Source: Phallusia mammillata (taxonomy: Eukaryota; Chordata; Ascidiacea; Phlebobranchia; Ascidiidae). Taken from it: a stretch of DNA of 64,000 bases. Positions 54,701 to 64,000 of this stretch are shown here, piece by piece. The translations under genes and the position numbers were made by a program. The stretch spans positions 51,293-115,292 of the forward strand of contig QLIY01000510.1 in NCBI GenBank assembly GCA_003260075.1, in the 5' to 3' direction. The notes below the pieces were generated by a model. The model worked only from the letters and a program-made list of their open reading frames with translations. It ran no database searches and was not told the origin of the DNA. Positions within the stretch are counted from its first letter, which is position 1, and every line of letters begins with the position of its first letter.

Positions 54701-57700
54701 GTGACATTCCCATTTAGTTGTAACATTTTCTAACAGCTCAGCGTAAAAAATATACGTTCGCAGCTTCGACAGTTTGTCCATCTGCTAATACCTCTTCACC
54801 AAGCAAATGCGCCATATGCATTCTGTGTGATAATGTAATAGCTTTACAAAGCGAGGAATGTAGCAAGGCCTGATATCGATTCGTAAAGTCCGGATTATCA
54901 CCCTTCGTAAGCTTCTTTCATCATAGGGTACATAGCAAACTGACCAGGGCGTATAGTGTGAGACTGGACGGTTCCACGTCCGGCACGAAGTGTTTTCATT
55001 GGAAATGATAAAGCGCTAGGAAAACACGCTATGTTTTGTTATCGCTCCTATAAGACATTCAGTTGTTTCCAAATCAAGCTTAAGTTGTTAGTTTTAGGCG
55101 TTGGTGAGTATGTGCACAATTGAGGTTGTTTTTCACTGATATTAAAAAACCTGAGTTAGGTTAAAAAGCTTCGTTTAGCATGAAACTTCTAAGATAAAAT
55201 GGAACCAGAGTAAATTATACGTTTGTTGTTTTTTAACGTTACAATATGTGCAATGCTTGAGGATTTTTCTCGTGACCGTAGCATTAAATATCAACGCTAC
55301 ATTCAACCATTGAAACAGGAAAAGGGTTATTGGCGTTTTATGAAGCACCTAAAAAGTCTCAAAATAAGTTTGTTTCATCGTTTAGCGAATGAGGGTTGCT
55401 GATGTAGTGAACTATTACCGTGTAGTAAATGTAGTTTTTAAGGTGTTTGTTAAATTCTGCGTTACTTAAATTCTCAAGTTTTTTTAAATGACGTTTTAAA
55501 TTGTCTGTTTCATATCTGACGTCTAAGAAAAAAGTTTTAAGAAAGTCTTAAAATTATATCACTCAGTTGTTAACCTTTCCTAATACTTTTTGTCTAAAAA
55601 CGGCATAAATAGTATCTTAATAATATTGAATATATTGCGTAACGAGCGCCTATATCGGACAGAATGCGCAAAACTAATTTTGTTTCTTGCGAGTTTCTTC
55701 TAAAAAAATACAATTGCTTAAAGAAAGTCAATCATATATATTTATTTAGTTAGTTTCAGTATGGAATTTTGTGTGTGTTTTCTTTTTTCGTGTCAAATTG
55801 CCATGCAATACCAAAGCATCATATCAACTCAAGCGTTTGTAAATAGACGTTTGCAACTTCTTCATGAATATTTTATGTTGTTGCCTTGGTTTTACTGAGC
55901 CCTAACGCAGTCGCACAATCTCAGTTCACATCACTACTACAGCTCAAGCATTGTTGAAACAACTCTGGCGTTTACAGAAACTTTTTAATGTCGAAGTTTG
56001 TTATGAAAAGGCGATAACTTGACAAAGCGTTGAAAAAACAACGCGAATCTAGAACACTTTTTGTTGTGTCAACTTTTCAATGTTGTTAGCAGTTGCGGTT
56101 TCTGTCTCCAAAATTAACCGAAATTTGGAAAGAACCCAATTTTTTTTAACCAAAATATGTGATTTGACATTGACACGCAAAATGTATTGGTAGAGCAAGT
56201 ATTAATGTGATTGTGTGCGAAAAAAAACTACATTGCACAAAAACAAAAATCTGACTTTTCTGTTTGATTATTAACTATTTAATTTAAGACTCAAATCAGC
56301 TAAGCTAATTGTTGGTTTTAATTTCTGTCATTTTGATCCAATCTCACAATAAAACAAAGTCGCGACTATTGGTTTAAATAACTGTTTCGTCCATGCTTTG
56401 ATCTTGAAATCCATTAAAAGCAATACCAGTTCAAATAGAATATGCCGGAGATGCAAGCCGAATCAGGAATAAGTCACGTTCGTACAAAAACAAGCCAAAA
56501 TTGTTTACCTGCCGAAACTGTAGAAAATTCACTGTGAAAAACCACTAAATCTGTCGCTATGTTTTATTTGTTTTATCAAAACAAATGCATTTCGCTATAA
56601 AAAGCATCATCAGTGTCTAAAAACAAAATAAAAAGCGGGATAAAAGCGGATAAATAAGAAAAGAATTACTGCCGAAACTGTATTTAAAAAATATCGCTAC
56701 TTCGACCAAATAAATTGGCAAAGCGAATCTTAATACTTCGTGGCAATATAACCGATAGTTAGCTTACTTGGCAGTTTAACAACTAATTGCCTATTTGAAC
56801 TAAGACTTAATTCGCTCTCTGTGATGCGTAAAAAACACACAGTTAGACAATCTATAATACCCAAGAAAAAGTCTGTACAATTTAAGTTAAGCAGCTTAAT
56901 CGATAACCTCCTTGTATATTCAAAAATAGCACAACTTTCCGGTTGTTTACTGAAAGTGCTTTAATAGGTGTAGATTTGCAGATCTCTTCAGGAGCATTAT
57001 TAACATAAAACCTTGGGGAGTTTTTCCACGAATGGCTTTGTCAACTTATTTTACCAACATAGATGCGATATTGAGCGCCTGTAAAGTATGCATATGTATT
57101 ACGTTTTCCGTTGTGTGTGAATTAGTTTCACACATGATTACAGGTGCATAAATTAAACCAACGAACCCATGTAACCCCAATTATATCGATTTGTTGTGTT
57201 TACGTTTTCTTCACATAGTGTAACCAAGGTTATTAGGCCTAGACCTTGGCTGAAAACTTCTGCGTTAGTTTAGCTGACGTAATCAATACGTAAGTGTAGC
57301 AAATGCTGGATACGACTATAAGGCTTTGTCAAACTGTCGCTTTTTAATATTAGATAATATCGTGATTTAAACGACGTGATAAACATCAGTATTGCAGGAT
57401 GTTGTAATAAACCTAAAGCTACAAAACAATCACGAAATCTCTTCTATGTTATAAAAGAAGGCTCAATCTTTGCTTCGACATCGGTTTTTGTAATACGTTG
57501 TTTTGATACCGTTTTTAAGCGGACTCCTCTGTATACAAGTTGTAAATACTTAAGTAAGAACAGTATCATGATTTTCATGTGTTTTTCAGATATATTTTCA
57601 GTATTTTCATTGTAATTTGTTTGTGTTTTAGACGCTGCAAAAGTCAACGAAGAGGTAAGTCATTTATTGTCGATTATAACTCAGAACGCTGTTTATTGTC

Positions 57701-60700
57701 CGTTTTACCCGAGTCGGGTAGAGCAAGGCCGTTATGCTCATTTTATAATTATCGATCCAACTATAAAATATTTATGAAATGTGCAGTTTCGTTGGTAACT
57801 TTTTTAATTCTTGTAAAGTTAGTGTCACACAAATAACTGGATAACGTGTTATTTTGCGCTAGACCAACCAACGCAACAAACTTCTTTCGTATATTCTTAG
57901 CCGTTAAAAAACATAAGACTTTTTATAGGTCTTTTAGGTGAACTAATACAACATGGTTATGTTCAGAAATACACCCGTTACGGGTTTCGTCGTCGCACTG
58001 GGGGGGGGGCAACAAATGTGCATGTGTTTATATATCAGGGTAGAGGGATTTTGAGCGATTCAAGATCAAACTTAAAATTACGTGTCACTTTTTTATATGT
58101 TTTTAAACCCTAAATGCTCATTAAGCCAAGGGTGTCATTCTGCTTTGAGTTTTATTTGCTTCGGCCAAACTGAAAAACTTTTTTGGTCAAAATTCGATTG
58201 TTATTCATACAGACTATAGCTGAAAATTGGAGTGATATCATTTACATAGTTGAATTTTGTTATTTAATCTCCATCCCCATGAGCTATTGAATCATTTTAT
58301 TGCAGGGGGGGGGGGTTTCCTTAACATTGACTACTCAACTTTGGGTATAAGTTAATGCAATGCATAGCACTTGGCTTGTAGTATATCATTGCTACCCATA
58401 TTAGCGGAGGTTTACATGCAATCTGTGTATCATAAGGAAAGATTAAAATAAACAAACTGGTTTGGTTGTCAACGGCGATAGTGCGCTATTTGGTTATTTA
58501 CAGAGTTGCATTTTTACTGTAAAATTAAACACACTCGCTTTATTTAAGCAACATGACACATCATGAAAAACTTTTTAGGTCAAAATTCGATTCTTATTCA
58601 TACAGACTATTGCTGAAAATTGGAACAAGACCATTTACTTAGTTAGAGTCTGTTGTTTAATCTCCATCCCCATGAGCTATTGAATCATTTTATTGCAAAT
58701 TAAAGGGGCTGCGGAATCATGATGACATTCGTTCATATCACACATGTATGTGAAATAGAAAGCAAATTGTAATACAGCTTGATTTTAGTACAGACATGTT
58801 GTTTGATACTCACTGGCCACTACTAAATGGGTATGGTACAAATTCTAATTGATCTACTGTGATTAGCAGGTTGTTGCAACAGAAACAACTGTTACAAGTC
58901 AAAAGAAAACAAACAAACCAAAGAAAACAGCTACAACACCTGCATCTGTCTCCGGCAAGCGAACTACCCCAAAATCTGCTGAATTAAAAGTTGTTGGTCA
59001 CTCCAGTCAATCTAATAGATCTTTGCAAAACAAAACCAGGGTAAATTTATTTTTGTAGGTTTGCTTTTACATGTTTTGACCAATATTTTTATCAGAAAAC
59101 CATGTGTAATCAATGATAAATATGTGTATCTTTCAAAACTTTGTAATATTTTCTAGGAAAATGGGGGGGGGGTGGGGTTGCGGAATCATGATGACATTTG
59201 TTCATATTACACATATTTATCAAATGCCAACCCAAATGTGATACAGCTTGATTTGAATACATATATATTTGTTTCTTGATACTCACTGGGCACTACAATC
59301 TGAGTATGGTACAAATTCTCATTGATCTACTGTGATTAGCAGGTTGTTGCAACAGAAACAACTGCTGCAACTGTTACAAGTCAAAAGAAAACAAACAAAC
59401 CAAAGAAAACAGCTGCAACACCTGCATCTGTCTCCGGCAAGCGAACCACCCCAAAATCTGCTGAATTACAAGTTGTTGGTCACTCCAGTCAATCTAATAG
59501 ATCTTTGCAAAACAAAACCAGGGTAAATTTATTTTTGTAGGTTTGCTTTTACATGTTTTGACCAATATTTTTATCAGAAAACCATGTGTAATCAATGATA
59601 AATATGTGTATCTTTCAAAACTTTGTAATATTTTCTAGGAAAATGGCCATATAATCAGTTTTTGCAAAAAAAAAAAGAAAAATGGGCTATATCCTATGCA
59701 ACAGATTATTTGTCGAAGATTTATTTTATAAAACTTTTTTCTGCAGTTTACGTTAGCCGTAGTAAACATTTTTCCCTATTCATAACCTAAACTTGTTTGG
59801 AGTTGGATAAATTGTTCTTTATTATTATAATTTGTACAGAAGTGGCAGGCAAAGTAATCATAGTTGCACATTTCTGTACAAAATCTTGCTTTACTACTTC
59901 AAGCAATTGTTCAATGTCACCATTGTTAGTCAAGTAAAATGGAAGAAATTTTTGAAACATAAACATGTGATAATTTATAGCATTGCATGTGAGGTTTTCT
60001 TGCATTATTTTGCAGCCACAGTCTCCATCAGCAAAAACACCTAAAACGCCAGTAAACAAAGCAACTCGAACTGCTTACGTTCCACGATCAGCACCACCCC
60101 GACAATTAGCATCTGTGACACCAAGGACACCTACCACTGGTTCTCCCCGACGACCGTTGTCAGCTGCATCCTCCAAATCATCTGGAAACCAAACTCCAAG
60201 AAGAGCTGTAAAAGCATTACATTTTGTGTTTACTTTCAATTTTTGTATAAAAGCTTTCAATTTTGTTTTTTACTTTTATCATCAAACGCTGTATGTTTTT
60301 TTTCTTCATTCCTCTCTTGTGTCCTTGAAATGCCTCTTTGTTTTAGTTTGGTTGCAAAGTTAAATGTCAGTTACTACTTTTTCCAGGCAACAACTCCACT
60401 TCGTCCTTTCTCAGCTAATTCTAACAACTCAACTGGATCTCCAGTACGCAGTCATACCAATGTGAGTTAAATAATGGCCAACAATTACTAAAACAACATT
60501 AAATAACTTTCTTGTTATTAGCAAAAATATGGTGTTTTACCTCAAAACATTGCCTGCATATTACTACTGCTTTTTCAGTTTTTCTGAGTTGAGCTTTTGG
60601 CCTAATGATAAAATGTAAATATAATGACATAGGTTTTTGTACACGATGTATTCTATATACACCACTACCTAACAGGTTTTTTGTACTTGATCACTTTTAA

Positions 60701-63277
60701 CATTTTTTGTGTCAATGTTTTAAACAATGGTTTAATCATAAACATTACTGCCAAGGTAGTGGTGTATATAGAATACATCGTGTAGACATTTCGACAATCT
60801 CTGTTGTCATCATCAGTACATGTTTTCAATCAAGCTGTGGAACACGGTATATTCTATATACACCACTACCTTGGCAGTAATGTTTATGATTAAACTACTT
60901 TTCAAGTCCGTGCATAGTGTTCCTTTTAAACAATGCATTTTGTAACAGCTTTCAAGCAAAATGCCTGACACAAAGAATGCCCAGAGTAAAGTTGGTTCTA
61001 TGAACAACATCAGACATACACCAGGTGGTGGAAAGGTAAGTTTATGGAAATTAATACAGTAATATGTCTGAAACACCTTACATTTATTATTAACTTGACT
61101 TGAAAAATACATGTGATCAAAGTCCAATGTAGTTAAGACTAAATAGCTTAAGCATGATTTGTAGCAAAAAGTTTGATTGTTTATGCTAAAAATTGGAAAT
61201 TTCTGTTTAGGTTAAAATTGAAAGCAAGAAAACTGATTACAGTCAAGTTTCATCAAAGTGTGGATCAAAGGAAAATTATAACCACACTCCTGGTGGTGGA
61301 AAGGTAAAAAGAATGCAGATAAATATATACTACAAGGAATATTTTACAAAATTTTCAGCATTGCATGAAGACTCATATTTTATTTTTTGTTACAATTTTG
61401 TTGTTTATTTGTCAGTGGTCTGACTTTTAGTTTTTATTATTTTTCCTTTACCTTCAATTTCAAAGAAACCAAACAGCTTTTTTGGTAATCTGCAGGTAAA
61501 AATAACAAATCAACCCAAAAAATTTACTAGCGTCGAGTCAAAATGTGGATCACTGTCAAACATAACTCACACCCCAGGAGGTGGTAATGTAAGTCTCAAA
61601 TCATGTTTTAGGTGGAAAAACCCTGTACTTATTTCTGTTCCAGTATATGTGAAATTAGATTGCTATGTTAACCTTAAAGTCAAGTGTTGGTGTATGTTCT
61701 CTGTATGTTCTATCAAGTGTTGGTGTATCATTTGATGTATAAACCCAAATGATGTTTGTAGTGTTGTTGTATTACTTTGTGTAGGTTTGGCTATAACTTT
61801 TCCATTATTATGCTCAGGTGAAGATTGAAAACAAGAAACTAAACTTCAGCAAGGTATCTTCAAAATGTGGATCAAAAGATAATATGAATCACACCCCTAG
61901 CGGAGGAAAGGTTAGCTACTGTTTTCTTTAAATAGTTTTAATCTTTATTTTTGTCTCCTTCAAATTGTTTTGTTGGTTATTAGGGATGGGCCAAAACTAC
62001 AAAGGTTCTGTTTGATTGGGCATGCTTGGTGCATTGTGACATCACAAACATTCTTAATTCCAGCTAGTTTTGTAGCTTTCCTAGGTCTCTTACTTCACCA
62101 GCGATGTGTTAAGCTGTACAGACCTCAAAAATATGCAGTATTTCAACATCCGACTCACTTAATAAAACAGTCATTTTTGTTCTTGAATACCTTTTCGAAC
62201 ACTAGTTTTGTATAAATGAGCATGAATATCCAAATTTAATGCTCAGGTCAGTTTGTGCAACTGCTCGGCCGAGCACCGAGCATGAAAAGTAGCGATGTTC
62301 GGTACCGAGTACTCTGGTTCTGGCTTAGCCCAGCCGGTCCCTATTGGTTATCAAATCTTATGGATCTTGTCAGCTTAATTTAAAGAGCCGACCCAAAACC
62401 CTTATCAGGAAAGATGAGTTTTGTTTTGGGTCAAGGACTAATGTGTGCTAATTCTCGGGAACACATACAATTCTCGGAACACATGCTATGCTATGTTCTT
62501 CACAATTTGGTTAATACTAACATTCCTAATTGCCTAGATGAGCACAGAAGCTAAAAAATACTTAGCACACCAAAGTTACATTTAAACATTTGCTTTAAAA
62601 TTGTTTTCTCGCAAAGTAGGTTATATATTGCAAGTGACTACTTGAGCAGTGAAAAATTAATTAATATTTTTAACATTAATACATAAATATTTAAATTTAG
62701 AAACAATAATATTTTTAGGTGAAAGTGGAACATCGAAAGTTGGATTTTAGTCATGTTCGTTCCAAATGCGGATCCAAAGACAACCTTACTCATACTCCTG
62801 GTGGTGGAAAGGTAATTTAAATTTTTTCACATCATATTGCCGTGTATGTTGTAGTGATGTAAAATTTAATGCGAATAATTTCAAACTTTTGTTTTTTTGT
62901 CAGGTAAAAATTGAAGCAAAAAAGCTGGATTACAGTAAAGTTGGGTCCAAGTGTGGTTCCACTGACAACATGAAACATGAACCCCAGGGTGGCAAGGTGG
63001 GTAAAAAAAATCTTAAAACTATTCGGAAGGCAATAGGCTGATGACCACTTGATGCTCATTTAATAAAATTCCTCCGAAAATATATCCTAGATTATTTTTA
63101 GTTGTTTAGGTGGTTTTGTATATATATATAAATTTTAAAGGTAATGTGAGTGGCATAATGTTTCAGGTTAAGATTTTCCACAGTGCCCTTGATTTCAGCT
63201 CAGTGTCTTCCAAAGTTGGCAGCAAATCCAATATACACCACACACCTGGTGGTGGCAAGGTCCAAAATGTTTACTAA
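48725..63277 (+). CDS. MAPT/MAP2/MAP4: Tau/MAP2/MAP4-family microtubule-associated protein, seven repeats
   Basis: Sixteen exons: 48725-49088, 49814-49863, 49925-50113 (allele 50180-50368), 51173-51290, 57632-57654, 58870-59040 (allele 59343-59522), 60016-60207, 60387-60461, 60949-61035, 61211-61303, 61496-61588, 61818-61910, 62719-62811, 62904-62996 and 63167-63277. One allele of each duplicated exon gives 1845 bp, or 614 aa, with all phases consistent. The N-terminus is acidic and disordered. Residues about 250-390 are basic and rich in Pro, Ser and Thr with many S/T-P sites ([15 protein letters not shown]). Then come seven microtubule-binding repeats with HTPGGGK ends and, in repeats 2-6, the SKCGS core, for example [19 protein letters not shown]. 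The protein ends GGGKVQNVY. Such proteins bind along microtubules and stabilise them. Two adjacent ATGs (48725, 48728) could start translation. The join from the N-terminal exons across the 6.3-kb intron rests on phase and composition. Confidence 0.88.
49269..49830. repeat. Allelic duplication across joint 49485-49494, including part of MAP exon 2
   Basis: 49269-49484 is restated from 49495, but only the second copy carries the hAT-like element at 49653-49775. The insertion is therefore polymorphic between haplotypes. The first copy ends inside exon 2 (GATGCTCCAGAAATAAC). Confidence 0.7.
49653..49775. mobile_element. hAT-like element, CAGTGGTGGGATTCAA ends, with internal ten-G joint
   Basis: CAGTGGTGGGATTCAAAG and CTGAATCCACCACTG are inverted termini, flanked by GGTACATC (49645-49652) and GGTACATA (49776-49783). 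Internal CAGCCGGTTCT/AGAACCGGT are also inverted. The ten-G joint at 49730-49739 probably hides missing interior. Confidence 0.75.
49868..50372 (+). repeat. Allelic duplication of MAP exon 3 across joint 50117-50126
   Basis: 49868-50116 and 50127-50372 carry two versions of the same 63-codon exon. About ten amino acids differ ([14 protein letters not shown] against [21 protein letters not shown] against KLPVQEK), far more than in the HERC copies. Confidence 0.75.
50691..50987. mobile_element. hAT-like element in MAP intron 3
   Basis: GTGGTTCTCAAACT at the left and AGTTTGAGAATCAC at the right are inverted with one mismatch. The interior has the GCGGCGC/CGGCACAC motifs. I could not define a clean 8-bp target duplication. 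Confidence 0.5.
51407..51660. repeat. Dispersed hairpin repeat, copy 2
   Basis: Arms of about 40 bp, CTATCTTATTTGGAACAAATATATTTCGC (51541 onward) and its near-inverse ending about 51655, are separated by about 30 bp. GATGCTTTTATAAGCGAAAT lies on the right arm. The left flank matches the tail of the copy at 38705-38870. Confidence 0.6.
56560..56645. repeat. Hairpin with hammerhead-like core, minus strand
   Basis: Reading the minus strand, CACTGATGATGC, a short A/T loop, then GCGAAATGC are followed by an ATTTGTTTT/AAAACAAAT hairpin. The layout matches CUGANGA-stem II-GAAA-stem III of a hammerhead ribozyme core. Cleavage-site bases cannot be assigned. Confidence 0.35.
57999..58010. other. Ten-G joint without visible restart
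   Basis: The run 58000-58009 joins CGTCGCACTG to CAACAAATGTGC. I find no duplicated flank, so the two sides may not be adjacent in the real chromosome. Confidence 0.5.
58168..58697. repeat. Allelic duplication around joint 58305-58315
   Basis: 58168-58304 recurs at 58561-58697. About 245 bp found only in the second path lie between. It is intronic in the MAP gene. Confidence 0.65.
58706..59645 (+). repeat. Allelic duplication of a MAP exon across joint 59163-59172
   Basis: 58706-59162 and 59173-59645 carry the exon beginning VVATETT. The second has nine extra bases (GCTGCAACT, three residues) and a Lys/Gln change. These are alleles, not alternative exons. Confidence 0.8.
60640..60895. repeat. 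Overlapping palindromes, 30-bp and 47-bp arms
   Basis: The arm 60641-60670 is a perfect inverse of 60755-60784. The partly overlapping arm 60730-60776 is an inverse of 60847-60895 (about 45 bp near perfect). The middle segment can thus pair with either side. On the minus strand the second loop (about 60785-60820) reads CTGATGA, a GACAA/TTGTC stem, then GAAA. Confidence 0.75.
61981..62343. mobile_element. hAT-like non-autonomous transposon, 363 bp
   Basis: TAGGGATGGG and CCGGTCCCTA are inverted ends, flanked by the perfect 8-bp duplication TTGGTTAT (61973-61980 and 62344-62351). The interior has GCTCGGCCGAGC and TTCGGTACCGAGTAC palindromes. It lies in the intron after the fourth tau-type repeat. 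Confidence 0.75.
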
Positions 63278-64000
63278 CATTTCTTGCTACTTGGTGACTA
63301 ATCCACCGCATATCAATGCTGTTGTGAAAGATCTAACTGACTAATATTTCTGATAGAAAGTCAAATTGATATTTATATTTATACACCTGATTTTAAACAT
63401 TTTTCATTACCTAAGCTGGTGGACAGTATAGTTATTAGGCCATTGTGAGTTAGTACCACATTTGTGTTGTAGATGCTTCACTGACCATTTAGCTAAAATG
63501 TTGAGGGTTAGTTCATTCAAAATACACATTTTTAACACATACACCTATTTGAAAATTAGACTACTTTGTACTTACTAATTATGGGTCCCCTTCCCTGAAG
63601 GGGACACATATTGATTTTACTCAAATTGTGTGGGTTTTTTTTCTTCTCCCCAAAGTTTGTCTGACTCGTTTTTCCATCAAAGTTTTTTTCTTCTCCCCAA
63701 AGTTTGTCCGACTCGTTTTTGCATCAAATGATCCCTTTCCCTGAAGGGGACACATATTGATTTTACTCAAAATGTTTTTGTTTTCTTTTTTTTCTTCTTT
63801 TTTTTTTCTCCCCAAAGTTTGTCCGACTCGTTTTTCTTTTTTTTTCTTTTTTTTTCTTCTTTTTTCTTCTCCCCAAAGTTTGTCGTTTTTTTTTCCCAAA
63901 GTTTGTCCGACTTGTTTTTCCATCAAATGTTTAACGGATTTGGCTGAAATTTACACAGATGGTAGATATAGTTATGTAGATGTGGGGGGGGGGCTTTTTT
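63278..64000. other. Region downstream of the MAP stop, with a short-unit repeat
   Basis: It holds the MAP 3' UTR, then from about 63585 a repeat of CTTCCCTGAAGGGGACACATATTGATTTTACTCAAA (twice) and TTCTCCCCAAAGTTTGTCCGACTCGTTTTT (about five times), rich in pyrimidine tracts. The minus-strand Lys-rich frame at 63621-63926 is a by-product of the T runs. A ten-G run ends the window (63984-63993). Confidence 0.6.

Larger units (their letters stand above)
51291..57631. other. 6.3-kb MAP intron
   Basis: No supported coding exon. It contains the hairpin repeat 51407-51660, an allelic duplication 51967-52138 with 52150-52322 (joint 52139-52149), a second at 54318-54441 with 54452-54573 (joint 54442-54451), and a fragment at 53310-53360 with GACGTCGAAACGTCGG on the minus strand. 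The 139-codon frame at 52682-53101 resembles nothing and lacks an ATG at its open end. Alternative promoters of a MAP gene often lie in such introns, but none is visible. Confidence 0.5.

Noticed and set aside
58870..59522. Tandemly duplicated MAP exon giving two copies in one protein
   Set aside because: The copies straddle a ten-G joint and their introns are duplicated too, so they are better read as two alleles.
61970..62215. 81-codon frame in a MAP intron
   Set aside because: Mostly inside the hAT-like element 61981-62343; no transposase similarity.
63621..63926. Lys-rich 101-codon minus-strand frame
   Set aside because: Entirely produced by T-rich tracts and the repeated CCCCAAAGTTTGTC unit.

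Overview
This is animal nuclear DNA, most probably from a solitary tunicate (Ciona-like). Supporting signs are AT-rich, multi-exon genes with short introns and GT-AG splice sites, chordate-type gene families (metaxin-1, TACC, TEX49, ORP9/10/11, SHMT2, RNF32, HERC3/4, tau/MAP), very high allelic divergence, and an exact 16-nt match to the Ciona spliced-leader sequence as I remember it. The species is inferred. I built the gene models by hand from ORFs, splice sites and codon phase. Eight genes close in frame, seven without ambiguity; TACC needs one choice between two adjacent donors.

Layout: 2.0-4.6 kb (+) metaxin-1; 5.3-13.9 kb (-) TACC, convergent with it; 14.8-16.1 kb (-) a TEX49 homologue; 17.2-18.5 kb (+) the start of an unrecognised gene that is cut off; 18.5-20.3 kb repeats; 20.8-26.8 kb (-) an oxysterol-binding-protein-related lipid transfer protein; 27.7-36.2 kb (+) serine hydroxymethyltransferase with a mitochondrial-type leader, divergent from the previous gene; 38.2-43.3 kb (-) RNF32 with two RING-H2 halves and an IQ motif; 44.3-48.1 kb (+) a single-exon HERC3/4 ubiquitin ligase; 48.7-63.3 kb (+) a tau/MAP2/MAP4-family gene with seven microtubule-binding repeats, one 93-bp exon for most repeats. 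Three products are cytoskeletal or likely axonemal (TACC, TEX49, MAP) and two are ubiquitin ligases, but nothing shows that the neighbours work as one system.

The dominant unexplained structure is not biological. From 8.4 kb onward there are 33 runs of at least ten G, always on the + strand, 23 of them exactly ten long. After most of them the sequence restarts a slightly diverged copy of what was just read. I interpret these as artificial ten-G joints between overlapping allelic contigs. They duplicate exons (tau/MAP, SHMT2), put an insertion and a frameshift into the HERC gene, and truncate the gene at 17.2 kb. Collapsing the copies restores a full-length HERC frame.

The remaining non-coding DNA holds several non-autonomous DNA transposons with identifiable target-site duplications. 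There are two Mutator-like elements with 9-10 bp duplications, one carrying a nested element, and at least five hAT-like elements with 8-bp duplications. There are also snap-back hairpins with hammerhead-like cores, a ~130-bp tandem array next to an assembly gap, and a candidate spliced-leader RNA (pseudo)gene. I found no new defence or mobile system.
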